Positions 35,374 to 47,327 of a stretch of DNA of 64,000 nucleotides are shown in pieces. How positions within the stretch are numbered: position 1 is the stretch's first letter; each line of letters starts with the position of its first letter. The notes below the pieces were generated by a model that worked only from the letters and a program-made list of their open reading frames with translations, made no database searches and was not told where the DNA came from. The translations under genes and the position numbers were made by a program. The DNA comes from Notospermus geniculatus (lineage: Eukaryota; Nemertea; Pilidiophora; Heteronemertea; Lineidae): NCBI GenBank assembly GCA_002633025.1, contig NMRB01000180.1, positions 284,278-348,277 of the forward strand, read 5' to 3'.

Positions 35374-38300
35374 TCACTGAAATGAAGCGTAGACAACTCT
35401 GTCATTCAGACGCTGTGTAGGCCGAAAGTTGTCGACGAGTGCGCCATCTTCCCCGTACACTGGTTGCTCTCCCTTGTGGTGGGTTCGTAATCGACGAAAT
35501 TCCTCGATCTGCGAAATAAAAACGAAATTTCTGGAAAATGTGATAAAAACGATATGATTATTTTCGACTCAGTCAAACGTTTGCCTTCGGGCTTTTGGAA
35601 ATTTTGAGTGTCCCACACATCAAGGAGAGCTGGGGGCTCGCGCTATTTGGTACCCTCGTGATCAGCGTCATTTGGCGATGCATATCGTGGCTGCACGATA
35701 ACCTATTACCTGAGTGTGCGATATCGTCAACGGGTATCTTAAAATAATCCATGTGACGTTCTCACTGCACGGTGGGATGGTCAGGGATCCTTCGTAGGCC
35801 CAAAAATCCCGCAACATCGGGTCTAAAATTTGAGAAAAAAGAAGTGCAAGTGGGAACATCAATAATACATGAATTCCAGTTCTATGCAATTTTTTTTGAA
35901 AGTAGATTTATACAGCTGGATCAGCCTAGAAGCAGGCGATCTACTGATGTTGAAACCAGCCGTTCTGCTGGAAACCATTGAACCGTTCGATGTGACCAGC
36001 AGATCGTGGAAAAAGTCCTAGCTGGCTATGCCCGTAACTAATTCGCACTACTTTCTTATAGTGTTTGACAAACTAAGAATCATGATGTGCATGTAGTACA
36101 CCGTTTCTTTACGACTACGTTGGCTCAGCAAGAGTGATGTCGATGTAACCGACCATTAAGAGCTAATCGGCGTTGCAGGTGACAGAGTAAGCGCCACTCC
36201 ATCGATTTTGATGCGAAGAGAAATATGGGGGAGCAATTTAGAGTGCAATCAGTCATGTAGAGTATAGTTATCTCCAGGTAATTGGCTGCAGATGTTCGAT
36301 ACTAACCTGGTAGTAAGCAGTTGGGATTGAAAGCAGTAGAGAGTGTCTTCTGTCGACCCTGTAAAAAGAGGAATTGGTACAAGTGAAATGTTGTGACCAC
36401 GATTGGTATGTCTTATGATTAGGCTTTCAATGAGACGGCAAACAGAAGGAACCTCACCTTATGTTGAACGTCTTCTAAATTATCTGTGATGAGCTTCAAA
36501 CCTGCATGTTCCCGTCCCACCTGTAAATCAGACGTAAACAAAATGGCAAAAAGTTTTGAGGCTTGTTCGTCAATTTTTGGTAATGGACAGGCCAACATCA
36601 ATCATAATATTTGTCAGCAATCGATAGGTCCAACGATCCGCAGAATGCAACTGGTGACAGAACTGATGGAAGGGATGTGTCAAAAACTTCAGGGGAATGT
36701 TATTGTTGAGGTAGTTTGATAACCGTCATGTCGTGCCATCTTTTTTCCAAACAAGCCTTCCTACCTGTATGAATATGGCAATGATTGACACGCCGTTTGG
36801 CTTTCCAAGGGCCTCCTCAAATGACCCGTACAGCGTCGTGTTGTAGTGGATGAGATGCAGCTGAAAAAAGAAATACTCGGTGAAGGTGTCAAATGTTCGT
36901 CATCAAATAATACAGTATTCGTTTTTAATGAAATTTGCTTTAATCCAAATCAGGGCCCAGTTGCACAAAGAATCTTAAGTCTAAGAAAAAACTTAAGTCT
37001 GAAATGAAGCCATCTGATTTGCTTAAACCTGGTCACATGATGACTTAAGTCAAACTTTAGACTTAAGATTCTTTGTGAAACTAGGCCCAGGACTTTACTG
37101 CCTATTGTCATATGTAACGTCACGTTCATGAACCTACCTCCATTGGAAATGCTTTACAGTTGACAGTATGTTCTGATCCCCTCGCGTCCTCTCGGCCCCA
37201 GTGGAAGCGAATTTCGGCAAGTTCGAACTCGTGACCTTGTTGCAGCGGACCACCGCTTAGAGCTGGAAAAGTTTGATAGTGAAGTTATTCAAAAACATGT
37301 AATGAAGAATATGGTAGTGTATATCCGCGAGGAAACGAACTCTCCGCTGGACCACAACACCTAACGTGTCCCCAGCTCGCCACGTTTCGATTTAAAGCCC
37401 CGCTGTATTGAATTTTACGATATTTCCAAATATTAGTAGATGTCTCATAGCTCGTGAAGGTCCCCAAAATGCTTGCCTGTGGAGAGTCATGATACGACGA
37501 CATGTATCACCAGAGAGTCTGGTTTTTACTTAGTTTCTAAGTAATATATCGACGAACGAAAATCAGTCTTACTTGATTTGGGTATGACATCTGATCGTAG
37601 TCCGGCATCGCCTGGAAATGAAATTTAATCCCTCTTTGTAGATACTGATATTGAAATTTAATATGTACAGTGTACTCACTGCTTCCGGCGCAAAGATGCG
37701 TCTCAGTTGCTGTCAACTATGTTTTTATGATACTACATGTAGTGCACGATGTATAATACATCGTGCACTATGTACTTTCTGAATAATTCAGAAAGGCTGA
37801 AGAAACAAAAAAGACGTGTTGTAGCATTTTGATAAAGCCTGACAGGGAAACTCACCGGGTTTGTATCTGAGATATACTATGAGGGAGTTTCCATTATTGC
37901 AGACGTCTGTCTCGCGACAGAGAATGTAGTTGAGGGTCAGCAAGTCGTCATTCAGCGATGATTTGTAGACAGCCTCACGTGACGTGAGGTTGATTGGTGA
38001 TTGGCTGTTTCCATTTGCTTCCGGGAAGTCCAGACCCCATTCGGCTGCACCTGAGGACGGGAAAATCATATAACTGATTTGACCAGTGTGAAAAGAGAGG
38101 CCAGTTGGATCATTTATTTTGTCTATTGCTCTTGGTAGAACCCGTATATGCATGAAGTACCAGTCTTTGACTACTCGATGGCAGCTTCTTCGTGGATCAT
38201 TTTGAAATCTAAGCACTAAAGCACTTCAACAGCTCAAGATTGCAGAATATCAGTCGACGCGTATGCATATGCAAACACATCTTTAAAACTCGGCCGGCAA

Positions 38301-41300
38301 TTCATTTCCAAATGATCACACTAAGCCGTCTCATAACGCCAAACCGACTCTTTGCCAAGCAAGGAGTTCGTTTGACGTTGGCAAACAATTAGTCTTCGCT
38401 CATTATCTTTTGATTGATGGGATGTATCTGCAAGCGCCAGAGGGTTTATTGGCTGTCGTTCCACTACAAAAACATATGCTACTTATTGAGTGGCAGAGCG
38501 CACCCTGGAGGAGCGACATTTTAACGACGATCACAACGAAAGCGGAAGTAGAAACTCTGCAGACGAAACGCGATATCATTCGAAATCCCCTCAAAATCAT
38601 GTCAGGGATGATTGATTGATCAGTTCAGAATCAAACTAAGTAATCGATTTGAGCTTCAGATACATGTATATTATGCAATGTATTCAGGGGCAGATTGCGC
38701 CAGAGACATTTTAACGACGACCACAACGAGAGCAGACGCAGAAATACAGCTAGCCGAGGCGTGATATCGTTTGAAATCGCTCCGAAATCATGTCAGTAAT
38801 GATTGATGTATCAGTTCAGGATCAAACTGAGCAACCCACTTGAACTTCAGATATGCAACTTATTCAGAGGCAGATTACACCCTTGAGAAGCGACATTTTG
38901 ACGGAAGCAGAAGCAGAAACGCCGCAGGCTACGTCTAGCCGAGGAGGCGAGATTTCATTCGAGATCCCTTCGAACTCATGTCAGTGATGATTGATCGATC
39001 AGTTTAGGATCAAATTGACCAGTCATCCCGAGCTTCACATTGAAACGGTTAAATGGGAAGCAGACGTCAAATATAAATAAAAGATGATATTTTACTTTGA
39101 TGATCAAAAACGGATGCTCAATCAGACGAAAGCACCTGATTCGTATGATCATAAAGTGATCAATCGTTTGTAGATTCACGTTTGAAAATATCTGCGTTTA
39201 TGGTACAGAGGATTTCGATCAATCACACCAACTCTGTTATATACATTAGACTACTGAAGTCTGATAAATCGATAGCTTCGTATGCATGGTCTAATTATCA
39301 GACCATGATGTTTGGTAATAAGCAACCATGTTATTGTTTGATGAGTCATGGCGAACAAAAGGAAACTTGTTGGATTAGTGACGGACGGCAGAAGGAAATT
39401 TTTGGACGAGTGACGACTATTGTTGAATTGAGTGAAGGAATTAGGGAACAATGGCTGACAAAAGGAACCTTGAATGACTGCTAACAAAAGGAATCCATGC
39501 ATTGGTATTGTAATTCTTGAAATAATATTGCCCAATCAAAAATCTTTTTGCGCTGCAGTGAATATCCGTGTGATCATCACTGGCCAGTTCCGACACACAA
39601 TGACGCAGTTGCGTTTGATGTGATTTGTCGTTAAAACGGCTCGCCTCCCAGCCCGACCTTGTCATATTGTGAAGATACACGATCTCTAAATCTACATCGT
39701 TTGAAAAATACCCCTCTCGGCAGCAACAGATCAGGAACAAAGAGTAATTACGTTACAGTGACAGGAACGCGGCGCTGCAAATTGCCCGTCTGATAAAGGG
39801 ATGGAAATCTAATCAGGGCAATTTCGCGCGTGTTTGCTCTGTGCGGTATTGAGAATAATTAGGGTTTTCTCCTGGCCTGGCAATTCAGCAATATTGAGTG
39901 TTTGACGTTTGTCAACAAACAGGCGGGTTTGCGATGCAGATATTGTCGCAGATGTTCAAACACCAGCGCTCCTGGCGATTCATGCTTTTGTCTGCTTTCG
40001 CCACTGGACCAATATATAAGTCCGGCCGATAAGGGTAAAAAAAAACGGCGAAATCGTGCAAATTGGTATAAGAGCAGCAAATTTGGCACACTGGTGCAGT
40101 TTTTAATGCTGATTAATTTAAAGACGGGTGACACGTGAAAAACGCCCCCTGGTGGGCACCATCTTGATTTTCAAGATGGCCGCCATGTGTCTGCCTGGAA
40201 ACAGTGTTTTGGCCATAATTTTACCCCTTACAGCCTAGACTATTATGTGACACTGATCGTGTTGACCGAAACTCGGTCCAAAACATGCGTACATGTAAGT
40301 GCACATTCTCTCTTGCATCGTTTGAAGTGAAATTCCCGGGCAATGAGGAACCTGCACAACGTTTCATCCCGACAGGTCGGCGCTGCGAGCGGTGCGACCA
40401 AAGACGTCACAAACAGAGAGCAAACTCCCCGATAATTTTCAATCACACGGTGCAGGCAAGCATAACCAATCTCGATAAAACAATTTGAGCATCAATATTG
40501 AAGTAGAAGCTCCGTTTTTCTGACTCAGCTATGGCTTATTTTCAATGGGTGTGTCCAACACCAACCAATAACCTATTAGCAAAAATTGATAAGCGAGACG
40601 TTTTAGCCTTGGGAGAGAAATCTACAGCAACTATAGATTATCGATTGTTGCTATTGGTTTCGGAAACAGAGAAATCAACAGTATTAAATGACTCGTGAAT
40701 GACAACTACTGTCCGATTAGAGAACAAGCAATTATCTGNTTGTTGAATAGGGCATTTGAATTCAAAGCCTCCCTTTCTGTATTGATTTCCATATAAGGTC
40801 AGCGTAGCGAGCGCGCATTGCGTAAAAATCGCTCGGCCAGTTGATCGAGTCCGAAACAACGCGTAGCCTCGCTTCGCGCACGCTGTAGTCTGTCACGTAT
40901 GAAGGAAATGCATAGAAAGTGATCGAGAGCAGCAAACGCGTCGCTTACGGAACGCGCCGCGTGCGCGCTAGTCTGTCACCGCCTTTTGTCTTAAACACCC
41001 TTTATGAATACGGCCCTGTATGTCTGAAAAACAGTGGGCACCGAGTCATGGGCCTTACGGGAAGATCGGCAAAAACAGTTCAAACCTGGCCTGGTGGTCA
41101 GTTCACCTCTCGATGGGCACACCGAATCAGCTCTCGAGGACTTGAGCTGCGAAAAAAAACTATCCCACTCTACGTCTGCAACCCCTGAACCGTCATAGCA
41201 ACCCTGATCTTCTTACCATCAGCAGTGTCATAACACCAATTCGCTTTGATGTGATCGTCCCAGTGCTCCTCGATATCCAAGGACATCGCCTGTTGATATT

Positions 41301-41340
41301 CCAACGTACGATACCTCCCTCGTGTTTTGCTGTACTCCAT
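35374..41340 (-). CDS. CA8: Carbonic anhydrase-related protein VIII-like (acatalytic)
   Basis: CA8 is a carbonic anhydrase fold that lost zinc catalysis; in vertebrates it binds the IP3 receptor in Purkinje cells. Nine minus-strand exons: 41340-41217, 38050-37856, 37611-37573, 37262-37138, 36860-36765, 36520-36458, 36358-36307, 35822-35710, 35508-35374. They chain in phase to about 313 residues (human 290). The first exon ends NWCYDTADG, joining [20 protein letters not shown], which mirrors the human W-x-Y...EWGL-x-FP-x-ANG segment. Later parts read [83 protein letters not shown], and the end [13 protein letters not shown]. The first zinc ligand is Arg (residue 138) in place of His while the other two His remain, as in vertebrate CA8. 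A 39-nt exon adds about 13 residues. The first exon is assigned by phase and motif only; a start at the internal MSLDIEE is also possible. Confidence 0.9.
36953..37088. mobile_element. MITE in a CA8 intron
   Basis: Ends gggcccagttgcacaaagaa and the complement of gggcctagtttcacaaagaa, then inner inverted words cttaagtct/agacttaag. About 136 bp, non-coding, between the 36860 and 37138 exon edges. Confidence 0.75.
38483..39045. repeat. Three-copy tandem repeat, unit about 180-198 bp
   Basis: Units start at 38483, 38681 and 38861 with the word ttattcagaggcagatt (variants) and run through gacattttaacgacga, the gatatcattcgaaatc region and catgtcagtgatgattgat to gagcttcagat. The copies differ by roughly one base in five or six, and by indels. 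It lies in the first CA8 intron. No reading frame is conserved between units. Confidence 0.8.
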
Positions 41341-42469
41341 CGCACCAATGAATGACACCCGTCCTGTGTGGGATCGTCTGATTAATGGATACCGAACACG
41401 ATTATCTCCCCAAGAGGAATGTAAACTTGATTTCAAAATCGATTGCGATAATCACTTCGAGTCAGTTGAAATCTCGTCGCGCAGTCGATGCTGTGATTTA
41501 GAAGTAATGAAGAGAATTTGGAAGGAATGAAGCCGTCACTGCCAATAAACTGCTATGTGGCCTTGACGAGGACGGCTTCACCGCCACGTGCTGTCGTCTG
41601 CTACGTTTGGATGCTTTCCTAACGTCTGCTCTCCAAAGAATCGATTCTCCATTGAGTGCTCGCCTGCTTTCACCTACGAACTGTCCGAGTCTTCTCGAGT
41701 TACTGGTCAAGGCCTCGCCACTCTCTTCAATCGGGCTGTCTACCTGATGACAGATGCTCCTGCTCTCACGGAAGAGCCTTCTGGTTCACGAAGTCGTCGG
41801 CAATGGTGTGATTTCCCATCTCACAGTATCGTTGTCAACACCCTGCTTGTTTAATCCGCGTCTAGAATTCATGGTGCGTTATTTTTCCCGTGACATCGAC
41901 GACAACGGCTGCTTATCTCGTTTCAGCAACGTTTAAATGTAACTCTGTGAGAGTTCTCATATTATCAGTGCATAACCTGCGGCTAATAATTAACTAGCTG
42001 CACCGGGAAACAACTGATGTCTGACACAGCTTCATACAGAAAAGCATACCGCGTGGGCGAATCGCTTGATGATATCGATCAGCAATCGATGACAGGGATT
42101 TATTTGAAGCTGAGGGCCCGGGAGATGGATTGACCAATATGTAAACGAGTTGATGTTGAAACCTGACAATCGGGGTATAGGCACGCTCCTCGGGTGAAAT
42201 GGTGGATAAAACTGACAATGAACACACCGCGTGGGCCGGTAAACATGGGCTGAATTATCAAACGGTATTTTATGGCTTATTCAAAATTCATCGTTAATCC
42301 GTCAATTAATTTGGTTGAGCATTCTTCATCTGACTTCACATACTACAGATTATGCAGTTGAGAGTGTAGCCAAGTCCATCACACCCACCTTCCCTGATGA
42401 TGATATGCAATGCGGGGGTGGTGGGCAAGGGACAGTAAAACAAGGAACAGTGTAAAGGTGCTGCTCCAC

Positions 42470-42622
42470 GTGAGAGTTTTCTCGCGCAAGTTGGCTCTCA
42501 ATGGGCAATTCAACCACAGAAAACTGTGGAGAATCGTTTGTGCCATTGGTGTCAGCATAATCCGTAAGAAACCAACAATGGTGAATTGCCCATTGGGAGC
42601 CAACTCGCACGCGAAAACTTGT
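42470..42622. mobile_element. MITE, gtgagagttttctcgcg family, copy 1
   Basis: Left end gtgagagttttctcgcgcaa then gttggctctcaatgggcaat; the right end is the complement. Copies with the same ends and the same ccaactcgc/gagccaa core are at 48945-49058 and 54861-55020. Confidence 0.7.
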
Positions 42623-42906
42623 TTCGTCAAGAAACATCCACTGCATTCTGCAACAAGTTTCTTTCGCTTCTCTATCGCCACCCTGTGGCAATTGGTAAAA
42701 CGACTCCAGCGTCAGTGGAGAAGTCCAAAGGAATCCGAGTCCGATTGCTACCAAGACGAAAATCGAGTTCCGGTATGCCGTCAGCATTCCGTCGTTCTGG
42801 CTGTGGTAGTCCAAATGACAAATCGTTGGTGAATAGTTTCCATCAATGCATGGTTTTGGATGGTAGCGATAAGGTCCTCATTGCTTTTTTCGACTTGAAC
42901 GATCAA

Positions 42907-43027
42907 GGCCCGTATTTTAGAATGCTCCTCAACGTAAAGGAGTTCCTCAAGGTTTGTTCTCAATAGGAGAACAATTAATAGCCTTGAGGAACTTCTTAAC
43001 GTTGAGGAGCATTCTAAAATACGGGCC
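42907..43027. mobile_element. MITE with ggcccgtattttagaatgct ends
   Basis: About 40-bp inverted ends (ggcccgtattttagaatgct, then cctcaacgt) and a short A/T-rich centre. It resembles the 43709-43827 element at the outermost bases. Confidence 0.75.
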
Positions 43028-43229
43028 CAAGTGTTGCCAGAAGAAACCGTAGCACAATCCCCTTGCGCAGGTCCGCGCAAGGGAAAAATGTGCTGCTACA
43101 TGCATTGTACATCGGACCCACACATGCACACACCCTCGCATTGCCTCGTCGACTTTCACAATTGAGGGGGCTGACCAGACTGACGAGAACAGGCCATGGG
43201 TTAATGATTCAGTTGAGAACTATACTTAC

Positions 43230-43361
43230 ATTTGTATATGGATCCTGGTTTCTCTTCAATGATGTCTTGTACCCTGATGGAGCGGATTGTTTCTGTAAAG
43301 GACTGATTCTTCGAACGGACGATCAACTTGGCTTTGGGGCGGCCATTACCAGCAACAGATC
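43230..43361 (-). CDS. Candidate orphan exon, unknown protein
   Basis: On the minus strand this 132-nt open segment has a strong acceptor (ctacattttcag) and a strong donor (aaat|gtaagtat), phase 1 to phase 1. It would encode GRPKAKLIVRSKNQSFTE then IRVQDIIEEKPGSIYK, a protein-like composition that I do not recognise. It could be an upstream exon of an unseen gene, an alternative 5' exon of the CA8 gene (phases fit) or chance. Confidence 0.3.
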
Positions 43362-43708
43362 CTGAAAATGTAGTGACAAGCCGACGTCTTCTTATTATAG
43401 TGGGACGGGCAGCAATGTGTCCTACCTGCGCCATTTTGCTTCTCAGGTTTGAGTTGAGTGACGTTTCGCTGGCAAGCAGATTATTTAATCCATTTCGAGT
43501 AAGAAGATTAAACAACTTAAAAGTTTTCATGTTAATTTTTGTGAAGTGGGGCTTTTGTCAGAAGGTAACTGACCTCACATCAACAACGTTGTCACATAAC
43601 TTTGGTCTTACTGATGGGGTAGCCTATATTCAAGATGCCATAATCAAGATGTTGGCGTTGTGCTGAACATTGTTCTTTCAGCACAGATTAATCCGTTGAT
43701 CAGACAAT

Positions 43709-43827
43709 GGGCCGTATTCTAGAAGCTTCCTGAAGTGTAAAGGTCGACCTTTAGCTATTGTTTGCAGGGTAGAATACAAAAGATTAAGGTCGACCTTACA
43801 CTTGAGGAAGCTTCTAGAATACGGCCC
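43709..43827. mobile_element. MITE with gggccgtattctagaagctt ends
   Basis: Inverted ends of about 40 bp with imperfect continuation (gtaaaggtcgacctt/aaggtcgacctta). Non-coding. Confidence 0.75.
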
Positions 43828-45727
43828 AATGGTTATTACCACTGTCCATGGCAGGTGTCCGTGCACGCGGAGCCGCTGTGGTGTCGGTGTTCGGAATCGG
43901 ACTTCGAAGCCAGATGAGACGGGAGGGTGGTGGTACCATCGCCAACGGGGACGGGACCATTGTGAACGGGAAGTTCGACTTCATGCCTCTGCTGCATGCG
44001 GGGCATGCAGGTATGAGGCATCCATTGGTTTTCCACGGACAATCGTTGTGTCAGTGAGGAACAATGAAGGTACATGAGATGTGCAAGCGACTAAGGAGCC
44101 AAATTTGCAGAAGTGAGTCATGATGGGAATAAGTTCAGGTGCCAGTGCTGGCTGATCAAATCGACAAAGAACAGCCTATGCCTTACTCACCCGGCTCCAT
44201 GTTAAGAGACACAAAATCGTTGGATGAACCTTGAAAGCAGACGAACGAATACTTTTGTGGATAATGCTACTCCCCAACCAGCAAAAACGTTGTTGTATAA
44301 TGCCAGGTGTCATTTATATGTATCGTAATGCTACATTCACACAGTGGCGATTCCACACTCTAGGGAATCACACCAAACCACCGAGAGTTACTCCTCCGAG
44401 TTACGTAACACGTGCAGATCACGTGATCTCATCCTCATCCTCGATGCGCTCGTACGCCACGTTATGGAACTCGAAACGTTAGTCCGCATCCATGACAGGC
44501 CTACAAAAGCATCAAACACAGCAAAAGCTAAGGTATTAGAAGACACTGCATCAATTTTCATTTCTTATCCCCTTTAAATCTGTAGAAATTAGCACGATCC
44601 AGCAGTGATTACTACGTCATAATGATGACATCATCGGCAGTTTTGACGCTTCCGAAGTGATAACGCCACACGTTGGTGTGTAATATGTGGCTACAAAATG
44701 ATGTTCTCTGTCTAAACATGCCAAAAGAATGATTTGATGTATTCAACATCTGGCTCAATTAACACGGAAGTGCAATCCGACGGGCTTCTTCTCCCTGCAC
44801 ACGGAGAAAGCAAATATGTACAAAGCAGTCACCTAGAATCGCAAATATCCGTTTGTCCATGTCAAGTCAACGGTGCCCGTCTACATCCACAGTAATGCAT
44901 GAAGTGTCACCCCATCGCGCTAATTAGCCTCTTAATATGATATTCTATGGAGGCAACCTTTATTGACATCCGCTTGAATGCCCCCAGTGTTGATTATTAC
45001 CATCAACAAGAGAATTAATCGAGCAGCCACACCCTCTGATATTGTCTGAGATCAGGGCAAGTCTGGGTTGTGTGTGGCTTCTACTAGAGGCAGTTCTGAA
45101 ATATCCACCAAATACCACTCCGCCAAAACACTAGAGGCACTAGACAGAAATATGAGCAATGCAAAGAGATCCAACTTTGATATACTTATTTTATTTAATA
45201 TTTTTTTCCGCATGACAATAGATGCAACAAAAACCGTAATGCATAAACTTTGAAAAACAACAACATTTCACCTTTTACAATAGGTCAAAAGCCTCACAAT
45301 TGACGAGACTGACTTTCGATCCATAGCTTACCTGCTCCTAATTTTCGATAGTCAGTTAATATCATTAAGAATACCCACTCAAGCGTAATTACTCAAATCA
45401 TGTACCACTTCCCCCATTTTCACACCCGTTTTAATCCTGTGGCAACTCAGTCGCGGAAGATCTTTCACGCCAAGTTGACAATTCACGTGACCAATGACGT
45501 CATGCATAGCTTAGCTTTGGTTGTTGGATGGCCGATGGAACAGGCCTTCATGTCAGTGTTAGTTTTTTGCCAGAATGTAGTTGCTGTCGGTACCAACAGT
45601 TGGTTATTGCGGAAGATCTTTCACTAAGCTCTACAACAGTTTCGTGTACAAACAAGCGGGGCAGTGGCTAATGATGTAAAACACAAACATGCCAAATTTT
45701 TCACAGGATCTTATTCACCTGGGTGCC

Positions 45728-45858
45728 CAGGGCCGTAGCTAGCTTTCTGTCGGGGGGGGGGGGGATTTCAAAATGGCCAAAATCTGCATGAAAAACACGT
45801 TTTTCGGCGACGTCTGTAGGAGGGATTTGCTCCTGTCCGTATGCTAGCTACGGCAATG
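45728..45858. mobile_element. Element with ccgtagctagc / gctagctacgg ends
   Basis: Short inverted ends bound about 130 bp that include a run of 12-13 G. The ends are imperfect and the G run may be an assembly-sensitive spot. Confidence 0.45.
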
Positions 45859-47327
45859 GGTGCCTTAAAATAGATGTATGTAACTCCGAAGTTCCCTTGC
45901 CGTACTTCCACTTTTCACTGCACACAGGTAGCCAAGCTGTTAAAGAAGTGTAGGTAGATCTTGCATCAGTTTCAACATCTACATTGTATACAAGCAGGAT
46001 AAACCTAACATTAAACTGTCTGAGACAAAAATGAACATTAAATTTGTAAATGCAACTACAATGGCAAGTGCATGAGGATATATAACTGTAATAAACACAT
46101 AAACGCACACTTGGAATGTACCAATAAAACCACCACAAAATATATACATGAAAATATCAAAATCAACAAAACCATATTTGATATTTCAAGTTTCCAGCAA
46201 CATTAGCTATGTACACTATCGATTAATCCTTTGCTTGCAGCCCTGAAAACACTAAAAGATTTAAGTCCTAAATGCATGGAATTTCAGCTTTCTCAAAAAT
46301 GTCGTCAGAATCTGAATAAATAAGCCTGATTAAACCAGCAAACGTCGTCATTCAACGTACCGAGGGACGTCTTCTGCTACCCTCCGACGAATGGTAAAAG
46401 GCAGCATTGTAGGCCTGTAGGTGCTAATCGTGGACATGAGTGTGAAAATCAATATATAACTGTGGACCCACATGCAACTGGGGACATCCCCGATTTGGAA
46501 CCGGCAAAATGACTGCACACGTCGTGGTTAGTTATATAAGTAGCTTGCAGGTAATCACCCCACTTGACTAGGATCATACATGCGTACGTAATGTCCCCGA
46601 TGAGTCGACTTGCGCCGGCCATGTCTATTCTGTTCCGATTAATTGGGGACACACAGCCATACAGATGCTTGGACTTCATGCGTGTCCCCATTTGTGTTCA
46701 TGGAGCTTTGGAATATCAACATTTGACACTAGTGTATACCTGTGACTTATATTGGCATTTACCCTTTGGGGGCGATCTGCATGGTCATCCCGTTGTCATG
46801 TCTAAAGCAACAGATAGATTAAAAGCTTCTTTAATTTCGGCACGGCATATTATAGACACCTGAACTCACTTCATTGGAATTCAATATATCGGAAGAAAAA
46901 TTCTCTCTTTGTTGTATGTGGTAATTGTACGTATATACACAACGCGACTCTACAAACTAAAGGCGATTACAGATAATAGGCAAGGTTTCAAAACTGAACG
47001 TTGCTGTATCAACAGGAAAAATTGTGACCTGCACGGTGACGAAAGTCCCAACACAAGCCCGCCAATGTGTTCAGGAATCGTAGATTCCTACGCCAGAGTT
47101 CCGCGCTCACAGGGTTTGGACTTTATTCGCAAAGCCCTCGTATAAACTGTACATGCACGTCAACTAATGCCCATTTGCGGGCAACCTATTGTTCACTCTG
47201 TGCCAAACGAAAGATTTACGGAATCGTAAAGTTACGGAGGTTTTGTGAAGCTAAAGCCATCCCTGTTTTGCCTACGCCAGGATCGGTAACGTGGATGTGC
47301 AGATACCGGAAAAATGATATACAAAAG

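Larger units (their letters stand above)
41341..47327. other. CA8-calbindin interval
   Basis: Apart from one orphan exon candidate (43230-43361) and several MITEs, I see no gene. 44.2-44.6 kb and 45.0-45.6 kb have short open frames without splice sites or family motifs. An ambiguous base lies at 40739, just outside. Confidence 0.5.

Noticed and set aside
42350-42966. Several open frames of 100-150 codons on both strands
   Set aside because: They run through MITE inverted repeats, which give mirrored open frames without coding meaning.
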